From JBIIJL01 sp044233795 (GTDB lineage: Bacteria; Pseudomonadota; Gammaproteobacteria; Legionellales; Legionellaceae), in assembly GCA_044233795.1 (NCBI GenBank), contig JBIIJL010000070.1:1-9942 (forward strand): a stretch of DNA of 9,942 bases, given 5' to 3'. Of the stretch, positions 1 through 7,700 are shown piece after piece. A program made the translations under genes and the position numbers. Positions within the stretch are counted from its first letter, which is position 1. Every line of letters begins with the position of its first letter. Under the pieces are notes generated by a model that was given only the letters and a program-made list of their open reading frames with translations, did no database searches and was not told where the DNA came from.

Positions 1-77
1 GGTTTATCGTAAGCCATCGTCCAGACATTCGCTCACTCCATAAGTGATCAATGTCTTTTAACAATAGCCTTTAAAAC

Positions 78-118
78 CGGCAGTCCTAATTGTCGTCAAT
101 CGGCAGTCCTAATTGTCG
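78..118. repeat. 23-bp tandem duplication at the P450 5' end
   Basis: The 18-mer CGGCAGTCCTAATTGTCG occurs at 78-95 and again at 101-118, separated by TCAAT, so the repeat period is 23 bp. Since 23 is 2 modulo 3, the two copies are read in different frames. Both copies can be read as GSPNCR in their own frame, which shows that one copy is a duplication of P450 coding sequence. This disconnects whatever lay upstream from the rest of the gene. Confidence 0.9.
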
Positions 119-1241
119 CGCGATAGAAAAAGGGCGTTTCTGGGTAGTCAGCAGTTATGATTATGCTAAACAAGTGCTGTTGAGTGATGATTATACCTGC
201 GATCGGAGTTCTTTTTTTATTTCACGTATGCCAGAGTTGAATTTAGCGCTAGTAACCGATTTTTTTGATGTAGTATATAAGATGATGGTGATGAGTGACG
301 CACCAGAGCATACCAAGCGTCGTCGTATTTGTTATTATGGTTTTGGAAATCACAGTATTGATCAATTAACTCCATTAATTCAAAAAACTATCGATACAGG
401 CTTAGCTTCTTTAGCTCAGCAAGGCAGCATCGATTTTGTACCTAGTTTTGCGGAAACCATTCCATCGACAACTTTGGCGGATTTTTTTAATATTCCGGAA
501 ACAGAGCGAATGGACTTTTACCATTGGTCAAATAATATGACGCAGTTTTTTGGTGGTTCTACCAGCTATTTAGATGCTGATGGTGTTAAAGTGAATGAGA
601 GTGCCAAAGCATTAAAAGATTATTTTATTGATTTAGTTGCGACACGGCGGCGTCAGCTAGGAGATGATTTTTTAAGTGTTTTATTAACTCATCAAGAACA
701 TTTTGCTTTAACCGATGAGGAAATTGTTTCACAGGCGATTATGATGCTAGTAGCAGGTCAAGTATCTACCACGGACCAAATGTGTAATAATTTGTATGCG
801 TTATTAATGGATCCTCAAGCGAAAAAGTTAGCATTGAACCAACCGGAACAGTTAGAAAAAATTCTAGAAGAATGCACGCGACTTGATCCAGCCGTGACGT
901 TTACTTTTCGAGTTACTAAAAATCAGACACATATTGGTCAACAACCCATTGCACCTGGTGATGTGATATTTATTTCTAATCATGCCGTAAATCGAGATAA
1001 GGCGTATTTTTCTAATCCGGATAAAATTGATATTGAATTAAATCAAGCCAAGAACTTTAGTTATGGTTTTGGGGGACATTTTTGTTTAGGGGCAAAGTTG
1101 GCACGGGTGGAAATGCTGTTATGCGTACAATCTTTGTTACAGCGTTTTCCTACGCTACAGATTGATGAGAATAAGCCTATTGTGCGGAAACATCATAGTT
1201 TATCTTTTTCAGGTTTTCAAAATTTACCGCTGAAGATATAA
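90..1241 (+). CDS. Cytochrome P450, N-terminally damaged (probable pseudogene)
   Basis: Heme-thiolate monooxygenase of the soluble bacterial class. Visible motifs, counted from the TTG at 90: I-helix AGQVSTT at 222-228, ExxR (E261-R264), and the heme loop YGFGGHFCLG with the axial cysteine at 332. The 383 residues run cleanly to the normal C-terminus, but the protein begins at about residue 35 of a typical 400-residue family member (GRFWVVSSYDYAKQVL is usually preceded by a DPYPFY-like stretch). The frame is preceded directly by TAA (87-89) and there is no Shine-Dalgarno, so TTG 90 is only the earliest formal start. A 23-bp duplication just here shifts the frame. If one unit is removed, the frame is open from about 13 and reads KTGSPNCR-AIEKGRF, as expected in a P450. 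An isolated ATG at 51 (MSFNNSL, then stop) may be the original start, with an internal deletion after it. No redox partner gene is nearby, and the substrate is unknown. The family call is secure; function is doubtful. Confidence 0.9.
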   Translation: MSSIGSPNCRAIEKGRFWVVSSYDYAKQVLLSDDYTCDRSSFFISRMPELNLALVTDFFDVVYKMMVMSDAPEHTKRRRICYYGFGNHSIDQLTPLIQKTIDTGLASLAQQGSIDFVPSFAETIPSTTLADFFNIPETERMDFYHWSNNMTQFFGGSTSYLDADGVKVNESAKALKDYFIDLVATRRRQLGDDFLSVLLTHQEHFALTDEEIVSQAIMMLVAGQVSTTDQMCNNLYALLMDPQAKKLALNQPEQLEKILEECTRLDPAVTFTFRVTKNQTHIGQQPIAPGDVIFISNHAVNRDKAYFSNPDKIDIELNQAKNFSYGFGGHFCLGAKLARVEMLLCVQSLLQRFPTLQIDENKPIVRKHHSLSFSGFQNLPLKI

Positions 1242-1880
1242 CTGTTACCATGGGCTTCTCAGCACAAAATAAGTTGCTAGCTGATAGCTTTTCGCATTTG
1301 AGTTATCGTCAGCACTGGTGTATGAAAAATTAAATCAGGTGGCGTATTATGTTGGTTGTTCCGCGAGAACAAAACGAACAATAGAAATATTTAATTCTCT
1401 ATAAATCACATCAATATCAGATAAGTTAAATCTTTTTTATAATCATGTAAGCATCCAGAACATCCTTCCGAGAGGCCGGATTTGATATAATAGACATACT
1501 CGGACATTCTTTGGTTTTCAGAATCCATGGTTACCGTAAAATCAGCAATTTTTCACGTCTTAATAGCATATTTCCACCACTCATTAATTTAGATATAGTC
1601 ATTGCATGTGTTTCTGTAAAATTTCAACACACAGCCTCCTCAATGTATCATGAGGCTAACAACACACTAGCGGGCAGTGAATTGCATCACATGCTTACAT
1701 ACCCAGTCTACCAATCAAACTATCTTTTTGACCTACTCTATAGACTCGCGGAATAAACTCATCCAAAATAACCTCGTTAGTTGTGTGCGACAGAGCCGAT
1801 GGAAATGCTTAAATTCGCAGACTTTAAACACATAACAACACTCAAAGCTTTTGATCAATCTTCACCACCTTCTGACCAAG
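1242..1880. other. 639-bp stretch without a convincing intact gene; scraps of reading frames
   Basis: I see no RNA gene and no good promoter here. Several short frames look mildly coding but none is recognisable. (a) On plus, 28 codons from ATG 1250 (MGFSAQNKLLADS...) stop at 1333, while another frame ending near 1402 reads VYEKLNQVAYYVGCS..., as if one small gene had been frameshifted. (b) On minus, a 40-codon frame from 1528 to 1406 starts MDSENQRMSEYVYY and contains CSGC. (c) On plus, 81 codons run from TTG 1511 to 1756, without Shine-Dalgarno or family resemblance. (d) On plus, a 37-codon frame from ATG 1799 to 1912 (MEMLKFADFKHITTL...) overlaps the TspO start. A weak hairpin (GCTA/TAGC, 1276-1288) followed by TTTT lies behind the P450. 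The most likely reading is decayed gene material. Confidence 0.5.
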
Positions 1881-2375
1881 ATGAGTCTATTGTTTATGAA
1901 TGCAGGAAATAAAACCCATCTCTTATTAATCATATGGATAGTGACACTCATAGCAATTGGGGGGGCCATTGGCTCTTTAACCAAGCCTGAGATTAGTACT
2001 TGGTATAGCATCTTAAATCGCTCAAGCCTGACACCACCAAATTATGTATTTCCGGTTGCTTGGACTATTTTATACGGAATTATTGGTACTTGCGGTTGGC
2101 TCATTTGGTGTGCTCAAGCATTTCCAAAGCTAAAAGCGCTTAAAACCTTATATGTGACTCAGCTCATTTTAAACTGGAGCTGGACACCTTTATTTTTTCA
2201 TTATCACTTAACCGGACTTTCCCTGGCCGTGTTGATAACTATGGATCTTCTGGTCAGCGCACTCATTTTTCTAGTTTATCCGAAGATAAGATCCGTATCG
2301 CTACTGATGACTCCATATTTGCTATGGATTTTATTTGCCACCAACTTAAACTTTTACATATGGTGGTGTAACTGA
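1881..2375 (+). CDS. tspO: TspO/MBR (tryptophan-rich sensory protein) family membrane protein
   Basis: Small polytopic inner-membrane protein of the translocator/peripheral benzodiazepine receptor family. Members bind porphyrins and other tetrapyrroles and are linked to stress responses. From ATG 1881 it has 164 residues, the usual length, with five hydrophobic segments (roughly 13-31, 57-76, 88-108, 112-133, 142-160). Family signatures are visible: W41, the LTPPNYVFPVAWTILYGIIG block at 50-69, QLILNWSWTPLFF at 94-106, and PYLLWILFATNLN near 145-157. The protein is rich in Trp. Start choice is uncertain: TTG 1851, ATG 1881 and ATG 1896 are all in frame and none has a clear Shine-Dalgarno. ATG 1896 would put the start closest to the first membrane helix. 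It converges on the GNAT remnant downstream, with only 7 bp between the stops. No heme or carotenoid genes are next to it. The family call is secure; the physiological ligand is not known. Confidence 0.92.
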   Translation: MSLLFMNAGNKTHLLLIIWIVTLIAIGGAIGSLTKPEISTWYSILNRSSLTPPNYVFPVAWTILYGIIGTCGWLIWCAQAFPKLKALKTLYVTQLILNWSWTPLFFHYHLTGLSLAVLITMDLLVSALIFLVYPKIRSVSLLMTPYLLWILFATNLNFYIWWCN

Positions 2376-2382
2376 ATAAAAA

Positions 2383-2487
2383 TTAGCAATGCTGTTCACG
2401 TATGAGAACCTCTTGTCGAACCGCTAAAATATCATGCAATATGCCAGCAGCTAACTCTTCAAACTTAAACCAAGTCCAAATAATCAT
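2383..2487 (-). pseudogene. N-terminal stub of an ElaA-like GNAT acetyltransferase
   Basis: The minus strand from ATG 2487 reads 34 codons, MIIWTWFKFEEL then LHDILAVRQEV and IREQHC, followed by TAA. This matches the start of ElaA-type GNAT proteins, which open with I.W....F.EL....LY..L.LR..VFVVEQ.C before the acetyl-CoA binding fold. Known ElaA proteins are about 150 residues, so roughly three quarters, including the whole CoA-binding region, is missing. The bases beyond the stop already belong to the convergent TspO gene. An in-frame ATG at 2511 is an alternative start. It is too short to be functional. The likeness is from memory of the family, not from a search. Confidence 0.6.
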
Positions 2488-2537
2488 CTCAACTATATTA
2501 CTATAGGGCATTGATATGGCGTTGTTGTAAACTATAA

Positions 2538-2870
2538 TGACCCCCGAAATTTAGACCACAAAAATTTAAAAATTTAGGAGATAATAGCCTCTAACGGAGG
2601 TTGTTATGTCAAAGAACAAAAAGTGGTCATCATCAGCGAAATTTGAAATTGCGTTGCTAGCAATTAAAAATGAAACGACGCTAAACGAGATATGCAAAAA
2701 ATATGGTGTTGCACCAAGTCAGGTGCACTCTTGGAAGAGGCAATTACTTGACCAAGGAGCTGACCTTTTTAATAAAAAGGACAAAACGGCCGAGGTGATT
2801 GCTGAACACTGAAAGACTTTATTGCAAGAAAAGTATCAGACTCAAATCGAAGTTACTTTAAATGGGGGGA
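2538..2870 (+). mobile_element. IS3-family insertion sequence remnant (left end and orfA)
   Basis: The left end shows TGACCCCCGAAATTTAGACC at 2538-2557, typical of the terminal inverted repeats of this family. A Shine-Dalgarno (GGAGG, 2596-2600) lies five bases before orfA. There is no orfB with a DDE catalytic domain and no matching right inverted repeat in the window, so the element is truncated. The true left tip may lie a few bases further out, since TG dinucleotides also occur at 2526 and nearby. The right boundary is not visible; 2870 is only where recognisable orfA-like sequence ends. Confidence 0.6.
2606..2812 (+). pseudogene. IS3-family transposase OrfA, truncated by an in-frame stop
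   Basis: Encodes 68 residues of the helix-turn-helix protein that binds IS ends. The layout is a basic N-terminus (KNKKWSSSAKFEIALLAI), then the helix-turn-helix TLNEICKKYGVAPSQVHSWK at about 25-44, then a start of the leucine-rich dimerisation segment (LLDQGADLF..K). OrfA proteins of this type are usually about 90-100 residues and continue ..AEHEKTLLQ... Here a TGA replaces the expected codon after AEH, and the same frame continues past it as KTLLQEKY until a TAG at 2876. The OrfB frame normally reached by -1 frameshifting is absent. The start ATG is well supported by GGAGG. It is not expected to transpose. Confidence 0.75.
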
Positions 2871-2957
2871 TTGCCTAGCGAATTAGAGAGGCGGCACGGT
2901 CCATATTGCCCATTAAGGAGCAGTGGAACAGTCAACAGATAAAAATCAAGCTGATAT
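2871..2957. other. Junction between IS remnant and phosphatase gene
   Basis: I see no gene and no terminator hairpin here. An open stretch in the orfA frame (RIREAARSILPIKEQW...) continues to about 2970 without a start codon or family likeness. The preceding bases 2860-2872 match 13 bp at the 3' end of the tRNA-like sequence near 8606-8618, which is treated as a finding. Confidence 0.35.
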
Positions 2958-3521
2958 CTAAATGTAGTTAATTTCCCAATCAAAATCATTATGATAAAAA
3001 TGAACGAGTGCCGCATTTTTTAATGTAAGGTCAGAGTGATTAAAAGATTTTTTAATAATGCTTAATAGTGTTGCATAAACAAAACCGTGCGCGACAAAAA
3101 GACAAGTCCCTTCGTGATTATTTAACCACCGATTAAAAGCGCTCAAAATTTTATGCGTATATTCTCTTTTTGATTCACCACCTGGTATCGGGGTATCGTC
3201 AGAAAGAGAAATAATATATTCACTAAGTCCAATATTAGGCATTCCTTCAAAAACTCCCAGATCAATCTCTCGCAAATCCTCATCAATTAATGGTGAACAA
3301 CCTAGAGCTATTTCAGCAGTTCTTCTCGCTCGGATCATAGGACTAGAAATTACATAATCGATTTTGATAGTCAGCAATTTATCTTTCAAGGAGTATGCCT
3401 GAGCCACCCCTTTTTCAGTTAAGACACTATCAATTTTACCACCTGCACAGATGCCTTGTTTATTGTCCTCAGTTTCTCCATGGCGAACAAAATAAAATGA
3501 TCGCTCTCTAAGCATCATCAT
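2958..3521 (-). CDS. Histidine phosphatase (phosphoglycerate mutase-like) superfamily protein
   Basis: Cytoplasmic phosphohydrolase using a phosphohistidine intermediate. From ATG 3521 it has 187 residues, the size of small CobC/GpmB/PhoE-type members. Visible signatures are FVRHGETEDN with the nucleophile His near residue 14, SSPMIRARRTAE in the phosphate pocket near 59-70, the acid-containing LREIDLGVFEG near 83-93, PGGES near 113-117, and the second catalytic histidine in VAHG near 145. All core catalytic residues are present, so the enzyme looks active. Three ATGs in a row (3521, 3518, 3515) and a GTG at 3527 are possible starts; the first ATG is chosen. Its start overlaps the end of the kinase gene by 14 bp, indicating translational coupling. 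The substrate cannot be told from sequence; a phosphorylated product or intermediate of the kinase is a reasonable guess. Confidence 0.9.
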   Translation of the reverse strand: MMMLRERSFYFVRHGETEDNKQGICAGGKIDSVLTEKGVAQAYSLKDKLLTIKIDYVISSPMIRARRTAEIALGCSPLIDEDLREIDLGVFEGMPNIGLSEYIISLSDDTPIPGGESKREYTHKILSAFNRWLNNHEGTCLFVAHGFVYATLLSIIKKSFNHSDLTLKNAALVHFYHNDFDWEINYI

Positions 3522-4359
3522 GATCACAAGCTAACTCAAGAAATGATCGGAGTGCGCTAAGGCAGGTTGAAATGACCAGTTCTTTCCTGTTGAGTTGCCC
3601 TTTTACATGCAAATTCAAGTAATAACTAATGGGAAAAAGATCGCTACCCCATAATATTTTTTCTAACTCAGCTATCCGTTCCATTCTTTCTTCTACATTT
3701 TTTATAGGGGGTTCAAAAGGAGCGAAATTATTAGAAAAAATGCGAAGCGTATTAACTATTTTCATGTGCTTAAATAGATTGAACTCTTTCTTAGAAGGCA
3801 AACGCTCTAAATATAGGTCAAGGACCTTAGAGTCTTGTTCTTCTCCCAGACAATTCACGAGGGAAAAAAAACCGAGATCACTAAAAACGTGCCCCATTCC
3901 CGCATCAGACCAATCGATAAATTTAAACACATTTTCGCTGATGATTATGTTTAACGCATTAAGGTCATTATGACAAGGAGCCAAAGGCTCGTTCTCAAAT
4001 AATTTTTCATAATATTTGAGTTTGTTTAAGGCATTTTGAACGGATTTGGAGGGGAAAGGGATTTCAGATCCCTCTAACTGCCTAATTTGAATTCTTACTC
4101 TCTCAAAAACAGTCAATCCAGTTGGAAAATGTCCCGTAGACATATGTAGTTGTTTGATCAGTTGAAGGAGGATTTTCAGTTTTTCTTGATTATTTATCAC
4201 CAAAGAAGTCAAGTGTGTCCCTGACACAAAATCCATAATTATAACATAATAATTAGCATCAACATAAACAACACGAGGCCCTATTCCCCGCTCACCCGCA
4301 TAGATTGCAGCATCAGTTTCATGCTTTCGAACTTCTAAAAATACAGAGGGGTGTAACAA
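3508..4359 (-). CDS. Phosphotransferase of the choline kinase/aminoglycoside kinase fold (APH), main fragment of a frameshifted gene
   Basis: Small-molecule kinase with the APH/LicA fold. In the 283 residues readable from TTG 4359 the catalytic loop is CHNDLNALNII (H130, D132, N137) and the metal-binding motif is FIDWSDAGMG (D149). A hinge-like YVIIMDFVSG occurs at 38-47. The N-lobe glycine loop is missing because the gene really begins at ATG 4520: removing one 29-bp repeat unit joins both parts into one 327-codon frame reading ELQGGLSLSKNYKV, then DYRDYVLRLL. This is the LicA-like pattern of a GG loop followed by YVLR. TTG 4359 has no Shine-Dalgarno, so translation of the fragment is doubtful. 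It overlaps the phosphatase gene by 14 bp. A choline-like substrate is suggested only by resemblance to LicA; amino sugars or other alcohols are equally possible. Confidence 0.85.
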   Translation of the reverse strand: MLHPSVFLEVRKHETDAAIYAGERGIGPRVVYVDANYYVIIMDFVSGTHLTSLVINNQEKLKILLQLIKQLHMSTGHFPTGLTVFERVRIQIRQLEGSEIPFPSKSVQNALNKLKYYEKLFENEPLAPCHNDLNALNIIISENVFKFIDWSDAGMGHVFSDLGFFSLVNCLGEEQDSKVLDLYLERLPSKKEFNLFKHMKIVNTLRIFSNNFAPFEPPIKNVEERMERIAELEKILWGSDLFPISYYLNLHVKGQLNRKELVISTCLSALRSFLELACDHDDA

Positions 4360-4391
4360 TCGAAGTACGTAATCGCGATAATCGACAGAGA

Positions 4392-4459
4392 CCTTGTAAT
4401 TTTTAGAAAGACTTAGTCCTCCTTGTAATTTTTAGAAAGACTTAGTCCTCCTTGTAATT
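4392..4459. repeat. Perfect 29-bp tandem duplication inside the kinase gene
   Basis: Two identical 29-bp units occupy 4392-4420 and 4421-4449, followed by the first 10 bp of a third (CCTTGTAATT, 4450-4459). The same 10 bp on the coding strand (AATTACAAGG) therefore bounds every unit, which is what replication slippage or recombination between two short direct repeats would leave. The unit is 2 modulo 3, so two copies put the gene out of frame while one or four copies would restore it. Each unit also carries AAGGAGGA, which resembles a Shine-Dalgarno but has no suitable start codon after it. Confidence 0.95.
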
Positions 4460-4520
4460 CTGAAATACTCGAAGGGATTGCATTTTTAAAATGCTCTTTT
4501 AAGTAATCAGAAGGAGACAT
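4413..4520 (-). pseudogene. 5' part of the choline kinase-like gene, cut off by the duplication
   Basis: ATG 4520 opens 35 codons (MSPSDYLKEHFKNAI..., then ELQGGLSLSKNYKED) ending in TAA at 4413-4415. With a single copy of the 29-bp repeat the frame continues SKNYKVSVDYRDYVLRLL and runs into the kinase to the stop at 3508. The LQGGLS stretch is the predicted ATP-binding loop of the APH/choline kinase fold, so neither half alone should be active. The sigma70-like promoter at 4568-4596 sits at the right distance, giving an untranslated leader of about 40 bases. Confidence 0.8.
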
Positions 4521-4567
4521 GGAAGTATCACGCCATTTGAATGTATCAAGTGAGCTTAAAGTGTATG

Positions 4568-4596
4568 ATTATAATTCATGATAGTGCTATTGTAAA
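4568..4596 (-). promoter_or_regulatory. Sigma70-type promoter for the kinase-phosphatase operon
   Basis: On the minus strand, TTTACA (4591-4596) and TATAAT (4568-4573) are separated by exactly 17 bp, which is 11 of 12 consensus bases at ideal spacing. The predicted start of transcription is near 4561, about 40 bases before ATG 4520. No operator-like repeat stands out. The rest of 4521-4705 holds nothing else recognisable. Confidence 0.7.
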
Positions 4597-4705
4597 ACCA
4601 GTATCGATTTTAATAATTCAATGATGGGAACTTAAAAACACTTTAATCAGCATATATCTAGGAAACTACCAACTTTTCATAGTTTTATGGTTGATGGGAT
4701 CTACC

Positions 4706-7700
4706 TTAAATAAGATGGTTTAATGAACCATCAATTTCATCACCCAATTCCTGAGAACTAGTTTTAGCGAAGAAAAAAGAATTATTAAATGAAGTAGGTT
4801 GATTTTTTTTGGAAAAGTCAATCGCATGACTTGCTGCTTTGACAATGATAGCGAGTAGGCCAATACCAGTTAAGGCGATTAAGATATTTGCTGTAATTGG
4901 CTTCCAAATCTTTCTATGTGCTTGCATTTCAGTATCTTTAGAGTGAAGTATCTTATGAAAATCTTTTTTAAATGTTTCAAGGCTGTCTGGGGTTTTTTCG
5001 ATCTTGGATGCTTCTTTTAGCATCCCCTTAAGTTGACCAGCAAGCTCAACAACTATCTGTCCTTTGACTAGATTAAGGGCAGATAACTTTGCTCCATACT
5101 TCCCCATCTTATTAATTTTATTATATAAATCACCAAAAATAGGATCCATCTCTATGTAATGATTATCAACAAACGAATAGTCAGTTTGAAGAAGTATCAC
5201 ACGAGCAACAAATCCTAATTCTTTCGGTGTAAGTGGATGACCAGGAATAGAAGGTTGGCTTGAGAAAAAATCAAAAAAACCTTTGTTCTGTGGCCGTTCT
5301 GAAGAGGCAGTAGCTACAACAACAAACTTACGTAGTTTTTCATGCCAAATGGCCTCGTCTTTTATCATCTTCAAACGAATAAAAGCGTCAGCCGCTAATA
5401 ATCGTTGATCACCACCGACTAGATAGTCTTTGAAAAGCTCGGTTAAACCATAGATTGAAACTTTTTTCAAAATAAGCTCTTTAGTGTGCTCATCTGTTGG
5501 TAATGACTCTAAACAGGCCGCAGCAATTCGTGGATTTTTTTTGGCACGAGCTAATAAAGTGCATGGATAAGCAGAATCAACAGCACTTCTAAAACGCTCT
5601 CGCTCAAATTCATTTACTGATTTTAAATCAAAGTCCGCTAATAAAAGGGTGCAACGTTCGGATTCCGATAGTGAATACAAAATACTCTTTATGATGTCTA
5701 CTCTTTTATCTTGTACCTCTTGAGTATCAAGCGTCAGCGAGAACGAAGGGCAGAATTTTTCTAGAAGATTGTAATGACTTGCTTGTATCATAAAAAAACG
5801 CTTCTCTTTGGGGATTAGAGCTAATAGTTGTGCTAAAACGGTTAGGTTAAGACTGCTCGCAACCCTGAATAATACACTGCTCTTCAACTTAGCCTCTTCT
5901 ATATCATCTTCTGTTAATAATTTGAAAAGATGTAAGACAACCTCCCAGTGAGAATTGCTAAAGGCAGATTCCAATGCATTGGATATCGAGGCAAAACTTG
6001 CTTTATTCACTCCAGACTTTTTGGTCATTAATTGCACAATCTGTAGTTGACCTGCCTTGCCGGCTTTTTCCAGTAAGCGAGTGCCTATAGAACTAAAAAC
6101 CTCACGAGGGATAAGCTCCGCAAGGCATACGCTCTCATCCATAGATAGGAACAGTGGGAGTATTATATTCCATTGAGCATTCTCGACAAACGCATCTAAG
6201 ATCTCACCTAACATCTCAGGTATAGAATTTTGATATCCCTTTTCTATGTATAGCTTGATAAGAATTAGCGCCAAACTCCAGTGTTTATCATTAACTGATT
6301 GGTGCAAAAGCTCGAGAACAAATGGCTGGTCTATGACATCGCCTAATGTAGCCAATTGATTTTGTAGTAATTGAGAGTCACCAGCCTTCATGGTTTCCCG
6401 AGTGAGGGTTCGCTGGTTAATTCTTAATGTTAATTGTTCATTAGTGATGGGACCTATTAGGAGTAAATCCATAATAATACTACGCCGTTCGCATAGATTT
6501 CCTTTTCGCTTCATCTGTTTAATTATCTTTCGGTAGTAAGGGTCTGTGATGAAGAAAGGTGTCTTTTGTAGAAGAGACATACCTATTTCGCAAAATTTTT
6601 CATCACAGCAAAGCTTCAGAATGATTAATTTCCACTCTATATCAGAAAACTTATCATGAGGATTTGAGATAAAATGAACGTTAGCTAATTGATGTGCATA
6701 AGCAGAATAACTTAATGCCATCGTTATAGCATCTATAGAGGGTTTATTTGCTTCTGAAAAGTTAAGTAAACGTTGCACAATGCTCCATTGACGACTCTCT
6801 GCAGAGTTACTAAGCAACATGCTTATTGTCGACTCGTCAAGTTTGCTTGGCATCTGAGTGATAAAAAGTTCTACAACTTCCCACTGGCCACCATAACTAA
6901 TGCCAGCTGGCTTTAGTAGCATACAAGCCATCTCCATATCAACAACATCGCTGTGATAAGTAAGTAGCGGTTTAAGAGAACATATATCTTGATTGTACAC
7001 AGCCTTTCTTATCTCGGCTCTTAATTCAAGCACCTTCAAAGGGATATGGGGTTGTTGCAATAGATCTCTAATAACTAATCTAAATCGGTGTTCCGCATAA
7101 CCACTAAGTATTAAATTAACACAACGCCATCTCTCTTCCGCGCCAATTTCCACCATCAACTCGTGAAGCACGCCCTTGTAGCCCAGTTCCTCATGATAAA
7201 AAGGCATTTTTTCAAGCAGAGACCACCCGATATGACAATATCTACTTTGGGAGCAAAGAAGATCAATTAATTTTTTCCATTCTTCATCGGTATATTGAGA
7301 ACGAGGGTCATCAACAGCCAATAAAAATTCGAAATTTTTCTCATCTTCCTTTGCCTTTCGTAGAGAGCTATCTAAAAATATGGCATTGGCTTGCTGACGA
7401 TCCAGGGCTTGGGCTGTTTCATCATACATGGTGAGATGATTTGGAGTACCTGGTGCATAAAAACAAATGGGCACTTGATACGTTTCATCCCAGGATAGCC
7501 CTAACTCTAGAGCCTGTTCTTTTAAACGAGTATATAAGATTCGCGCTCGGTCCTGGGATAGTAATCTTGACTCTAGATTGTCTGTCGCAATAAATAAACG
7601 GGCACTTCCATCAGTTTTCCATCTAACGCGCGTAAGCACTTCGTTATATCTTTCTGTCGTTGATACCTGAGTTAGCTTCTGTTTAAAGGAGTCGATATTA

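Noticed and set aside
1276..1292. Terminator behind the P450 gene
   Set aside because: Only a four-base stem with four Ts; too weak to call.
1511..1756. 81-codon plus-strand frame from TTG
   Set aside because: No ribosome binding site, no recognisable family, irregular composition; described only within the gene-free stretch.
3629..3973. 114-codon plus-strand frame
   Set aside because: Lies entirely inside the kinase gene on the other strand, has no family likeness, and the kinase has clear catalytic motifs.
4714..4732. Hairpin GATGGTT/AACCATC at the 3' end of the effector-like gene as a terminator
   Set aside because: The stem is perfect (7 bp) but lies inside the last codons and the following minus-strand sequence is not a U-tract, so intrinsic termination is not supported.
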